64,000 nt of DNA from Cytobacillus sp. IB215665 (GTDB lineage: Bacteria; Bacillota; Bacilli; Bacillales; SM2101). The DNA lies in the NCBI RefSeq assembly GCF_033963835.1, contig NZ_JAXBME010000001.1, positions 248,001-312,000 on the forward strand. The letters run 5' to 3'. The notes below the pieces were generated by a model that was not told the DNA's origin, ran no database searches, and saw only the letters and a list, made by a program, of their open reading frames with translations. This document shows, piece after piece, positions 18,506 through 27,529 of this stretch. A program made the position numbers and the translations under genes. The stretch's first letter is position 1; every line of letters begins with the position of its first letter.

Positions 18506-19213
18506 ATGAAAGAAACCATTTTAGGTATAGACGTATGTACGCACACGTACGAACAGCTTATTAATGAATTAATGTACAACATAGATCAAAATAAAAAATC
18601 GTTTATCGTTGCGATTAACCCTGAGAAAATTATGAAAGCTCAAAGCGACCAATCTTTACAAGAATTATTGAATCATGCCACTTATCAAATTCCTGATGGC
18701 ATTGGTGTTGTTCTTGCTTCGAAAATTAGAGGTGGCCGCATTAAGGATCGAGTAACAGGTATAGATATGATGCTGAAGCTGTGTCAGGAAGCAACTGAGC
18801 AACGTAAAAACATATTTTTATATGGTGCGAAGCCAGGGGTTGCTGATCAAGCAAAGGAGAAGCTAGAGGCTAAATTTCCTGGAATCCAAATTGCGGGTAC
18901 ACTTCATGGTTATGAAAAGGATGAAGAGGTCATTATTAAAGCAATTAATGATTCAAAGGCAGATATCGTATTTGTTGCACTAGGCAGCCCAGCGCAAGAA
19001 AACTGGATCGTTAAACATATGAATGATCTTCATCCAACAGTGTTTCAAGGAGTAGGTGGTTCTTATGATGTCATATCAGGTAACATCAAACGTGCCCCTA
19101 GCACTTTTCAGAAACTTGGGTTAGAATGGTTTTATCGTCTATTGAAGGAGCCATGGAGAATAAGGCGTCAATTATTGTTGCCAATGTTTTTATTAAAGGC
19201 GGTAAAAAAGTAA
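18506..19213 (+). CDS. tagA: WecG/TagA/CpsF-family glycosyltransferase (N-acetylmannosaminyltransferase)
   Basis: A 235-residue GT26-family enzyme. Characteristic stretches are INPEKIMKAQ, IPDGIGVVLASKIRGG with RVTGIDMM, FLYGAKPGVADQAKEKL, and VALGSPAQENWI near residue 155-165, with the C-terminal basic RLLKEPWRIRRQ that docks to the membrane. TagA transfers ManNAc from UDP-ManNAc onto undecaprenyl-diphosphate-GlcNAc, the committed step of wall polymer linkage-unit synthesis. The ATG has AAAGGTG upstream. Its closeness to wecC and the S-layer island suggests the product is the secondary wall polymer anchoring SLH proteins; whether WecG-type (ManNAcA) or TagA-type (ManNAc) cannot be settled here. 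Confidence 0.88.
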   Translation: MKETILGIDVCTHTYEQLINELMYNIDQNKKSFIVAINPEKIMKAQSDQSLQELLNHATYQIPDGIGVVLASKIRGGRIKDRVTGIDMMLKLCQEATEQRKNIFLYGAKPGVADQAKEKLEAKFPGIQIAGTLHGYEKDEEVIIKAINDSKADIVFVALGSPAQENWIVKHMNDLHPTVFQGVGGSYDVISGNIKRAPSTFQKLGLEWFYRLLKEPWRIRRQLLLPMFLLKAVKK

Positions 19214-19386
19214 TTTTTTGTAGAATTTTTTTGATTCTTGACTACTTAAATTATTTCATAAAAAAAGCGTGAAACTAGGACAAAAATCATTTGTTATTGA
19301 AGCGTTCGAGTGGTAATATATACTTGTAGGATCTATTTGTTCCTTTTGCTTTTGAGAATATAATATCTCGGTTGGTAGCCCAGTGA

Positions 19387-19420
19387 GAAAAGCGCCTATC
19401 CTCGGATGGGCGTTTTTCTT
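19387..19420 (+). terminator. Strong hairpin terminator downstream of tagA
   Basis: Arms AAAAGCGCCTATCC and GGATGGGCGTTTTT with a very short loop end in a T-rich tract. It is 170 bases after the tagA stop, so either the tagA transcript has a long tail or an unannotated short transcript ends here. Confidence 0.6.
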
Positions 19421-19520
19421 TTCAGCAAGTAATTGAACCCTTAATTTGTTAAGCTGGTGAGAAATGAGCTTGCATGGGTCATACCATCCGGGAATGCTTC
19501 ACCCCAAATGACTTTAACAT

Positions 19521-19610
19521 GGCTTAGCTCGTTGTTATTGTTACTAAGTACGCTCATTGTAAGCGTGATTAAGTAATAGTAGGAAAAACAACAATCATAC
19601 GCGAGCAGCC
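19521..19610 (-). repeat. MITE-like element, degenerate, inverted
   Basis: GGCTTAGCTCGTTGTTATTG at one end and ACAACAATCATACGCGAGCA followed by GCC at the other resemble the family ends in reverse orientation. The core is not recognisable. Confidence 0.4.
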
Positions 19611-19649
19611 TTTATCATTTGGGGTTTTATATTTATAGAAGGTTATCCA

Positions 19650-19768
19650 TACTGACAGTTTGATGAGTTTTAGTTTTATGTTAGTTAAATTTTAAATGCA
19701 CGAACGTTCGGTGTATACGTGCTTATATGTATGAACGAGAAGCAGCAATCCAACATGATAGAAAAAGT
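19650..19768 (-). repeat. MITE-like element, truncated, inverted
   Basis: Reverse-orientation match to the copy at 6180-6290: GACAGTTTGATGAGTTTTAG, then GCACGAACGTTCGGTGTATA and CGAGAAGCAGCAATCCAACA. It abuts the slaP terminator. Confidence 0.6.
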
Positions 19769-19798
19769 TCACCGTCGCTTTTAATAGGCGACGGTGAA
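19762..19798 (-). terminator. Terminator of the secA2-slaP unit
   Basis: Perfect 11-bp arms TTCACCGTCGC / GCGACGGTGAA with a nine-base loop; on the minus strand the stem is followed by a T-run (ACTTTTTC). Confidence 0.85.
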
Positions 19799-19807
19799 TG
19801 CTATTTG

Positions 19808-20698
19808 TTATTTATTTTGTTGAGGGATGTATGCCTTCCATGAACTTAAATCGATGTCTTCTTTTAATAATAGTGATGATGGGAAGATAAATGTCCACGG
19901 CTTACTCGTATTCGCTTTAACTTGAAACGAATCTAGTTCAAAGCCTCCTTTGGCAATAACTTCGCCTGAAGCGTCTTCAACGATCAATGGCATCTTTTGA
20001 AAGGTAACGTCCTTGTTGCTACCATTTCGGATCAGCATCGTCACGTGCAAGCTATTGTCCTCTGTCTGTCTTCCTTGTAATGACATGAAATTAACTTCGC
20101 CTTCTTTTAGAGCAGGCGTTTTTTTAATTAGTTGTTGAAGCTTCTCTTTATCTTCATCTGCTAAGCTTTTTTCCCAGCTTTCTTCTAAATCTAGTGTATG
20201 TGGCTTTTTGATTTCAAATGCTAGCTTCCAACCAACACTAGGTAACTCTGAAGCTGTAACAAAACTATCTTCGAAGATAAATGTCCACGGTCTACTACTC
20301 TTTGCAGGGATTGCTCCTAATGCGCTTAGGTCAAACACTTTGCGAGCAAGGTTTTCACCATTTGGTCCAAGTAATAATAAAGGCATGTCCTTCAAATCGA
20401 TCGGTCTGTTTAAGCTATTGCGGACAAATGCAGTAACAGCAGTACCTTTCTCTTCTTTTTTTAACTCTATCCCTGATATTGATACTTGGTTTTCCTTTAA
20501 AGGTGGCAGCTCATTGTTAAGGAACTGAAAATAGTATTTTTCTTCTACACCGATATTTGATAAAGGATGAAAGCTTAGTGCCGTTTTCACTGCAACTCCT
20601 GATTGAGAAGTGACGTTACCACCAAGCACATCACCTGCATTAACCGTACTGTCTTTACCTTTTTTCTCTGGTTTACCTTTCTTCTTAAAAAAAGCCAT
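19808..20698 (-). CDS. slaP: Accessory Sec system S-layer assembly protein (SlaP)
   Basis: Encodes 296 residues from the ATG at 20698, chosen because a perfect AGGAGG lies nine bases upstream. The lysine-rich start MAFFKKKGKPEKKGKDS is followed by two copies of the duplicated SLAP domain, recognisable by parallel endings SSRPWTFIFEDS and TSKPWTFIFPSS about 120 residues apart. No signal peptide is present, so it is cytoplasmic. In Bacillus anthracis SlaP works with SecA2 for secretion of the S-layer proteins Sap and EA1. Here it directly follows secA2, separated only by 47 bases with a GC-rich palindrome, and shares its terminator. Confidence 0.92.
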   Translation of the reverse strand: MAFFKKKGKPEKKGKDSTVNAGDVLGGNVTSQSGVAVKTALSFHPLSNIGVEEKYYFQFLNNELPPLKENQVSISGIELKKEEKGTAVTAFVRNSLNRPIDLKDMPLLLLGPNGENLARKVFDLSALGAIPAKSSRPWTFIFEDSFVTASELPSVGWKLAFEIKKPHTLDLEESWEKSLADEDKEKLQQLIKKTPALKEGEVNFMSLQGRQTEDNSLHVTMLIRNGSNKDVTFQKMPLIVEDASGEVIAKGGFELDSFQVKANTSKPWTFIFPSSLLLKEDIDLSSWKAYIPQQNK

Positions 20699-20737
20699 AT
20701 TATTTATTCCTCCTAATTGCTTTATCACTTAAAGCGA

Positions 20738-20758
20738 TAAGGGGGTCAGACCCCCTTA
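20738..20758. repeat. Perfect GC-rich palindrome overlapping the secA2 stop codon
   Basis: Ten-base arms TAAGGGGGTC and GACCCCCTTA surround a single A. The secA2 stop is within it. It could act as an attenuating or transcript-stabilising hairpin between secA2 and slaP. Related GC-rich dyads are at 31205 and 63186. Confidence 0.8.
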
Positions 20759-23106
20759 GCTACTTCGATGATGAGCTGGCCAAATTGGTGGCTCATGTTA
20801 CGTTCTAGTTTGTGGAACATGATCGTAAATAGTTCAAGACCTTCACGTTGGTATTGGCGCATTGGGTCTTCTTGACTATAATGTCGTAACCCGACACCTT
20901 CCTTCAAGCGTTCCATCGTGTCGATATGTTCTAGCCAAAAATGGTCTGTGACAGAAAGAAGCGTTCTTTGGACAACAAATCTTAGCTTTATGTTGTCTTT
21001 ATGATCTTCAAGTGACTGCACAAAGGCTTCATACGCTTCGTTAACGATGTCACTTACTTCACTACGGTCAGAGATGTCCTGTGGGAATGATACGACATTT
21101 TCACCAAACACGACGTTTAAGTCAGCTGCAAGCTTAGATAACTCCCATTCCTCAGGCACTATATCTTCTATACATGTTTGCTCAATTTCATGCTCAATAT
21201 AAGAAGAGATCATTGGAAGTGTGAGCGATATTGGATCATCGGTATTAAGAATCTGATCTCGCAAGTCATACACTGTATTACGCTGCTCATTCATAATGTT
21301 ATCTAGCTTTAAATTATATTCTCTAATTGAAAAGTTACTACCTTCGCATATGCGTTGAACACGCTCAACGAACTCATCAACCTTTTTATTCGTGAGTAAG
21401 CCGTCCTGATCAGCATCCACAGCTTTTTGTAATTTCTCTAGCTCTTCCTTGGCAAAGCGATTGAACATATCATCCTCTAATGATAGGAAGAACTGTGAAC
21501 AGCCTGGGTCACCTTGGCGCCCAGAACGACCTTTGAGCTGATTATCTATGCGGCGTGCTTCATGCTTCTCCGTACCAAGTACATATAATCCACCTAGCTC
21601 TTCAACACCTTCGCCGAGCATGATGTCTGTACCACGTCCAGCCATGTTCGTTGCAATCGTAATTTGATCTTTTTGCCCTGCTAACGAGATGAGTTGAATT
21701 TCTTGCTCAATACTCTTAGCATTCAATAGCTGGAAGTCTAAGCCTTCCTCTTTCAAATAGTCAGCAACCTTTTCTGATTGTAAAATTGATGTCGTACCTA
21801 CTAAGACTGGTTGCCCTGTTTGATGGATGCGTTTCACTTCGTTTGCAACAGCTCTGTATTTATCATTAATTGTTGCATACACTTTATCTAATAAGTCTTG
21901 ACGTTGAATCGGTTTGTTCGTTGGAATTTGGACAACGTCCATACCATATAAATCTTGAAATTCCTTTTCTTCTGTTTTTGCTGTACCCGTCATGCCTGAC
22001 ATTGTTGGGTAGAGCCTGAAATAGTTTTGGATCGTTACAGAGGCTTGGGTTTTGTTCTCTTCAGTGACCTCTAACCCTTCCTTCGCCTCAATAGCTTGAT
22101 GAAGTCCGTTGCTCAAAGAGCGTCCTTCCATTGGGCGACCTGTAAACATATCAACTAATAAAATTTTGCCTTCTTTGACGATGTAGTCAGCATCTCGCGT
22201 AAACATTACAGAAGCACGTAATGCTTGGATGACATAATGATAAAGTGTTTGATGCTCAAGATCATACAAATTGTCAATGCCGAAGCCTTGTTCAATTTTT
22301 GAGATGCCATCATCTGATAAGTTGGCTGTATTCGTTTCTTCATCAAATACAAAATCAACATCTCGTACAAATGTTTTGACGATGCGAGCGCACAAATAAC
22401 TAAGGTCTGAGCTCACACCAGTTTTCCCTGCGATGATTAGTGGGGTTTTCGCTTCATCAATTAACACGCTATCTACTTCATCGATAATGGCATAATGGTG
22501 TGGTCGCTGCACACGTTGAACAATATCAAAAACCATATTATCACGGAGGCTATCGAAACCAAATTCGCTACCAACACCGTAAGTGATATCTGCTTCATAA
22601 GCCGATAGCTTTTGATCAGGAGTGATCATCGGTACATTTAAACCAACTGTAAGGCCGAGAAACTCATGAATTTTTCCTATTTGATTTTGGTCACGTCTAG
22701 CTAAATATTCATTTACAGTGATGACGTGAACACCTTTGCCTTCTAGTGCGCGAAGATAACTAGGAAGTGAGGCAACTAACGTTTTACCCTCACCTGTAGC
22801 CATTTCAGCAATGTTTCCTTCAGTAAGAACAAGTCCACCGATTAATTGGACATCGTAGTGGCGAAAACCAAGTACGCGCTTGGCAGCCTCTCTTACAGTA
22901 GCAAATGCTTCAACCTGAATGTCATAAATCGTTTTGCCATCAGCAAGCTGGGCTTTAAATTCAGCTGTTTTTGCCTTTAGCTCTTCGTCTGTTAAAGCTT
23001 CAAAATCGCTTTCTAACGCATTTATTTGTTCAACTAATTGATAGTATTTTTTCAACTGCTTTTCTTGTTTATTATTTCCTAGTACTTTTTTTAAGTACGT
23101 TAACAT
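20746..23106 (-). CDS. secA2: Accessory preprotein translocase ATPase SecA2
   Basis: A 786-residue SecA paralogue that drives export through SecYEG. Nucleotide-binding domain 1 has Walker A MATGEGKTL (102-110) and DEVDSVLIDEA (209-219); the second has TNMAGRGTDIMLGEG and KGRSGRQGDPGCSQFFLSLE. It ends LIIEVAKGV without the C-terminal Cys-rich zinc/SecB-binding tail of housekeeping SecA, as expected for SecA2. GGAGAG lies before the ATG. The pair with SlaP and the cluster of SLH proteins indicates the S-layer-dedicated form as in Bacillus anthracis; substrate choice is inferred from context. Confidence 0.95.
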   Translation of the reverse strand: MLTYLKKVLGNNKQEKQLKKYYQLVEQINALESDFEALTDEELKAKTAEFKAQLADGKTIYDIQVEAFATVREAAKRVLGFRHYDVQLIGGLVLTEGNIAEMATGEGKTLVASLPSYLRALEGKGVHVITVNEYLARRDQNQIGKIHEFLGLTVGLNVPMITPDQKLSAYEADITYGVGSEFGFDSLRDNMVFDIVQRVQRPHHYAIIDEVDSVLIDEAKTPLIIAGKTGVSSDLSYLCARIVKTFVRDVDFVFDEETNTANLSDDGISKIEQGFGIDNLYDLEHQTLYHYVIQALRASVMFTRDADYIVKEGKILLVDMFTGRPMEGRSLSNGLHQAIEAKEGLEVTEENKTQASVTIQNYFRLYPTMSGMTGTAKTEEKEFQDLYGMDVVQIPTNKPIQRQDLLDKVYATINDKYRAVANEVKRIHQTGQPVLVGTTSILQSEKVADYLKEEGLDFQLLNAKSIEQEIQLISLAGQKDQITIATNMAGRGTDIMLGEGVEELGGLYVLGTEKHEARRIDNQLKGRSGRQGDPGCSQFFLSLEDDMFNRFAKEELEKLQKAVDADQDGLLTNKKVDEFVERVQRICEGSNFSIREYNLKLDNIMNEQRNTVYDLRDQILNTDDPISLTLPMISSYIEHEIEQTCIEDIVPEEWELSKLAADLNVVFGENVVSFPQDISDRSEVSDIVNEAYEAFVQSLEDHKDNIKLRFVVQRTLLSVTDHFWLEHIDTMERLKEGVGLRHYSQEDPMRQYQREGLELFTIMFHKLERNMSHQFGQLIIEVAKGV

Positions 23107-23332
23107 GTAATCTCTCCTTAACCTCTAGCTCAATATTTATGAAGGGTATAAGACTACCAACATTATGAGTGGATTTCTGAGGAATCTTCTAATGCTTAAC
23201 TATATTTTGTTAGAGTTGAATTTTCACATTAAATGTTTGAGAAAATTTTCACTAGAAACAGTATATCATTGTTTTCTTATACTTTCATCTCATGAATTAT
23301 ACATGTTTTAACAATGTTTTCCTTATAGTGGC

Positions 23333-23548
23333 TGTTCGAAAAGTCCATGAAAAATGACTATATGCATAAGCTTGACACGGTATTCAGATCCCGCGTTGAC
23401 GATTGGACGCGTCACTAGCTAACAATATTTCCTTGCATAGAAGTGCTGAATTAATATGCGTATGTATATACAAGACTATTCAGAAATGTATCAAGATTAC
23501 TCAGGTCACTTTGTGAATATCTAACCGACTTGATTTGAACTTTTTCCA
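23333..23548. repeat. Second dispersed repeat family, copy 1
   Basis: Starts GGCTGTTCGAAAAGTCCATG and includes GCATAAGCTTGAC, TTCAGATCCCGCGTTGACG and ATTGGACG, paralleling the copy at 32829. It ends TTTGAACTTTTTCC, which is roughly complementary to its start, suggesting inverted ends. No coding frame is seen. Confidence 0.55.
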
Positions 23549-23607
23549 TCTAAAACTTCTATTTAAGGGAAAAGCTTAATAGTTTAGTAGTGTTGATAAA
23601 AAAATAT

Positions 23608-23755
23608 GGCTGTTTTCGCATTAATTGTTGTTTTGCGTACTAAGATATGAGCACGTATACCTCTAGCGTTCTTAGCATCTTTTCTACTTTCATAATGATT
23701 AAGTTCTCATAAAATATTTTTAGTAAAAATAGCAACAAAGTTTACGAAAAGAGCC
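23608..23755 (+). repeat. MITE-like element, complete, with perfect 8-bp target duplication
   Basis: Begins GGCTGTTTTCGCATTAATTG and ends AGCAACAAAGTTTACGAAAA then GAGCC; the two ends are inverted repeats of each other (GGCT-S-TTTTCG...TTGTTGC). It is flanked on both sides by AAAAATAT (23600-23607 and 23756-23763). This is the best preserved copy and serves as the family reference. Confidence 0.9.
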
Positions 23756-23784
23756 AAAAATATTTACAAGGGGGAAGAGAAACA

Positions 23785-26700
23785 ATGAAAAAATGGCAAC
23801 AAAAAGCGTTGTCACTTGGGCTGGCATCTACCTTGCTCATGCCAAGTCTAGCTTCCGCTTCTACGACGGTCGATAGCGGACAAGCAATGACAGCTAAACA
23901 GCCGGTAGACGTATTTAGTCACTTAAATGGTACAGAGAAAGAACAGCGTATGCTGGCATATGAGCAGCAACAGGCACAAGAGCAAATGAGTGATGATACA
24001 TTAGTTATCAAATATAAGAATAAGCTATCTGACAAGGTACATAGTCGTGCGGGAACGAGGGTGACACGATCGATTCCTTCTCTTGGCTATGATGTAGTAA
24101 AGTTGAAAAAGGGACAACTTCTTGAGGATGCGATGAATTTCTATGCCTCTCAACAAGGGGTAGTAAGTGTATCGCCAAGTTATAAATATGAAACACTTAG
24201 CAATGATGTTGATCCGAAAGTGAGCAATATGTATCATCTCTCACTGCTACAAATGGACAAAGCATTAAGCCTAGCTGGTGAACACGATGTAACTGTAGCA
24301 GTTGTAGATGCTGGAATTGATGTGAATCACCCAGAGCTACGAGGACAAATATTAGCACCATACAATGCTGTCGATCCAGCTAATCAAGGTGTGACAGACA
24401 TACATGGCACACATGTATCAGGCATTATTGCAGCTGAAAAAAATAATGGCATTGGAGGCTACGGTATAAACCCTCATGCCACGCTTATGCCTATTGATGT
24501 GTTCGGTGGAGAGTTTTTTGGCAGTGATTACATTATTGCTGAAGGTATCTTGTATGCAGTGGAAAACGGAGCAGATGTTATTAATATGAGTTTAGGTGGC
24601 TATATGCCAAGCCCAATTATGGAGGAAGCTATCGAGAAGGCAATTGATGCAGGGATCGTAGTCGTTGCAGCAGCTGGTAACAGTGCGACTGACGAGTATC
24701 ATTATCCTTCAGCAATCGATGGTGTCATTAGTGTTGGAGCAACAAATAGCGCAAATGAGCTCGCTGATTTTTCAAATTATGGGCCATCTGTAGATATTGT
24801 TGCGCCAGGGGAAGGTATTTATAACTCAATTTATGATGCAGCTAAGAGCGGTTCTTCCTTTGCCGCATTAGATGGTACATCGATGGCATCACCGATTGTG
24901 GCTGGAGTTGCTTCACTTATTTTGTCAAAGCATCCAGACTTAAAGCCATACGAGGTTGAAGCAATTCTTGAGCGCACAGCGATTGACCTAGGGACGGAAG
25001 GATATGATGCAACGTTTGCTCATGGCTTGGTCAACCCTGTAGCAGCATTGCAATACGATATAAGCCACTTACCATCCTTAAGTGAATGGGATGACGCCAA
25101 AGTATTAGCGGAAGGTGAAGCGCTAGCAGTTACTGAAGAAGGGGTGACGATAAATGGTGCGCTCACTTCACCTGAGGAAATAGATTGGTTCAAGCTAGAC
25201 GTTCAAGCAGGACAATCAGTACAAACGACGCTAACTATTCAAGAAGACTATGATTACGAGCTTCAATTACGCTTCTATCCAGTAAATAGCACAGAGTCTA
25301 CTAACATGATTGAAGTGAATGACGTATTAGCAGGTGGAGCAGAGGGAGAGTTATTTACGGCAAGTGAGAATGGTACGCTGGCTATAGGAATTACAGATGT
25401 AAACGGGAATTACAGCCTACAAGGTAAATCCGCATACGAAGTGACAGTTCAGCGCTACAATGAATTACATGAAGATGGCGTGACACAAGATCAACCAATC
25501 AATATAGCATCGCTTCCTTTTAATAGTAGTGAAGAGGAAGTTGCGCCATTTACGTTCTTACCAGAACTAGATGCTGACGGTGACATGACGGCTGATCAAG
25601 ACTATTTTGCATTTTCCGTTACAGAACCACAAATTATAAATGTAGAACTGTCAGCTTTAGCAGGAATAGATTCTTCTATTAGTGTATACTTTGCAGATGA
25701 TTTTAACCGAGAAATTCCAGCAGGTGTTCCGGAAGAAGAGTATGGTTATTATGAGCCATGGCCATTTGAGACAGCAAACGAAGGACGTACAGGCGATGGA
25801 GAAATCCTTACATTTGAAGCGATGCCGAATATAGCATATATAATAGAAGCTTCTAGTGAAGCGAGGTTTAATTATTTCTACTTTGACCCATTCTTCTTTG
25901 AACAAACGAGTGAGGACGTTCCTGCCTCTGCGCTGCCTTATAACATTACAGTCGAAACGCTTGAACTACCAGCTGACGAAGATCAATATCCGATCATGTA
26001 TGACATAGAATTTTTCGGAATAGAAGCGACGACTTCTGAAGAAATGATTGAAATGAAGAAAAATGAAATAGAAAAAGATCTCATTATAGTGTACGAGGAT
26101 GAATGGCGAGAATTTGCTGAGGAAGATGTTGATTATTTATTGGCGTCTGCACTTCCTTACAATATGAATGATATTACAGCAGGATATTTCCAATCTAGCT
26201 TTGATCAAGATTTCTACTCATTTACAGCTGAAAAAGATGCTGTATATCAATTTGCGGTTAATCAAACAAAGTCGATGATGCCTCGCACGATCATTTATGA
26301 ATATGATGAAGAAGATCACGACCTTTTTCGCGTAGGATCATCGATGTACACGAATAATGGTATGCCTGAAACGAAAACGACGATTGCACTAGAAGGTGGT
26401 AAGAAATATTTCATCAGTGTACAAAATAGAATGTATCGCCCAGCGAAGGATGCATATGAATTGTCAGCAAAAGTGTTAGTCGAAGTTCCGTTTGATGCAA
26501 ATGAAAAAAATGATGAAACGATACAAGCAACAGTATTACAACAAAATGAGCCAGTTCGTGGACATTTCATTTTGCCGAATGATATTGACACTTATTATTA
26601 TAAGCATCGTAGCCCAGATGAAATACTAGGCTTTACATTGGAAGCAAACCCATTATCTATGGAAGAAAAAAAGAACTTACCGATGGAATTACAAAATCCA

Positions 26701-27312
26701 TTAATGGTATATGCTGAAATTGTTGAAGATACGAATGGAAATATGTTCATTGATGAAGAAGAAATAAGAAAGTCACGCTCCTATTGGCCTTATTTCCTTG
26801 CAGATACAAACCTAACAGGTTCATTCAAAGCTCGAGAAAATGTAGGCTATTTTATCCTTACTATGAATGATAGCTGGCTCGGCTTATCAGTGAAATCATA
26901 TGATGTGTCAATTAACAACTTAAATAGTCAAGATGAAGATGCGCATTCTGTTGTCACGAATAACATCCCATCACAGCCGCTTGCTTTAACGAAGCATGAA
27001 CAAGCATATGAAGCAACAGGCTATTTTAACACAGGTGTCGACTTCGGTGATAAGGACTTCTACGAATTTAACGTAGCAAACGACGCAAATTTTGAAATGT
27101 CACTCAAAATACCAAAAGGCATTGATGGTGTTATGACGATTTACAACAGTAACGGAGCCACTGTTGCGGAATTTGATCATTACGGTGATGGTGACGAAGA
27201 ACTGTCAACTGTTTCGTTGCAACAAGGAACATACTATGTTGAAGTGAAGGATGTACACTCAAGGTATAGCAACGAACCATATACACTACGTATAGTAGAA
27301 GCAAAAAACTAA
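23785..27312 (+). CDS. Secreted subtilisin-like serine protease (S8), large multidomain, copy 1
   Basis: A 1,175-residue exoprotease. The signal peptide has cleavage after SLASA (residue 25), followed by an inhibitor-like propeptide with a TRVTRSIPSLGYDVVKL region. The catalytic triad is D175 (VAVVDAGIDVNHPEL), H207 (DIHGTHVSGIIA) and S366 (DGTSMASPIVAG), with oxyanion Asn in AAAGNSA. Beyond about residue 430 lie repeated beta-sandwich pre-peptidase-C-like domains, e.g. LTSPEEIDWFKLDV, FQSSFDQDFYSFTAEKDAVY and ANEKNDETIQATVL. No SLH domain is present. An AAGGGGGAAGAG site precedes the ATG. It is a tandem paralogue of the next gene and probably acts at the surface in nutrition or processing of wall and S-layer proteins. 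Confidence 0.93.
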   Translation: MKKWQQKALSLGLASTLLMPSLASASTTVDSGQAMTAKQPVDVFSHLNGTEKEQRMLAYEQQQAQEQMSDDTLVIKYKNKLSDKVHSRAGTRVTRSIPSLGYDVVKLKKGQLLEDAMNFYASQQGVVSVSPSYKYETLSNDVDPKVSNMYHLSLLQMDKALSLAGEHDVTVAVVDAGIDVNHPELRGQILAPYNAVDPANQGVTDIHGTHVSGIIAAEKNNGIGGYGINPHATLMPIDVFGGEFFGSDYIIAEGILYAVENGADVINMSLGGYMPSPIMEEAIEKAIDAGIVVVAAAGNSATDEYHYPSAIDGVISVGATNSANELADFSNYGPSVDIVAPGEGIYNSIYDAAKSGSSFAALDGTSMASPIVAGVASLILSKHPDLKPYEVEAILERTAIDLGTEGYDATFAHGLVNPVAALQYDISHLPSLSEWDDAKVLAEGEALAVTEEGVTINGALTSPEEIDWFKLDVQAGQSVQTTLTIQEDYDYELQLRFYPVNSTESTNMIEVNDVLAGGAEGELFTASENGTLAIGITDVNGNYSLQGKSAYEVTVQRYNELHEDGVTQDQPINIASLPFNSSEEEVAPFTFLPELDADGDMTADQDYFAFSVTEPQIINVELSALAGIDSSISVYFADDFNREIPAGVPEEEYGYYEPWPFETANEGRTGDGEILTFEAMPNIAYIIEASSEARFNYFYFDPFFFEQTSEDVPASALPYNITVETLELPADEDQYPIMYDIEFFGIEATTSEEMIEMKKNEIEKDLIIVYEDEWREFAEEDVDYLLASALPYNMNDITAGYFQSSFDQDFYSFTAEKDAVYQFAVNQTKSMMPRTIIYEYDEEDHDLFRVGSSMYTNNGMPETKTTIALEGGKKYFISVQNRMYRPAKDAYELSAKVLVEVPFDANEKNDETIQATVLQQNEPVRGHFILPNDIDTYYYKHRSPDEILGFTLEANPLSMEEKKNLPMELQNPLMVYAEIVEDTNGNMFIDEEEIRKSRSYWPYFLADTNLTGSFKARENVGYFILTMNDSWLGLSVKSYDVSINNLNSQDEDAHSVVTNNIPSQPLALTKHEQAYEATGYFNTGVDFGDKDFYEFNVANDANFEMSLKIPKGIDGVMTIYNSNGATVAEFDHYGDGDEELSTVSLQQGTYYVEVKDVHSRYSNEPYTLRIVEAKN

Positions 27313-27317
27313 CGACA

Positions 27318-27358
27318 AAAGAGCTGGCTCGTTAACTTAGGGTCAGCTCTTTTTTTTG
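27318..27358 (+). terminator. Terminator between the two subtilase genes
   Basis: Arms AAAGAGCTG and CAGCTCTTT flank a loop and are followed by a run of T, six bases after the stop. Each protease gene is therefore probably transcribed alone. Confidence 0.85.
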
Positions 27359-27529
27359 TGAATAAAGTGGAAAATCATGCAAATTCATAGAGTCATATGT
27401 TATAGTAATATATGTATAATAATGGTACTATATATAATTCATAGATTTATTACTAGATTTATGAAACTTTTCTATTGTATTTGTCGTAGTATTTAAAGAA
27501 GGAACACTTCAAAAGGAGGAAAAATCTAT

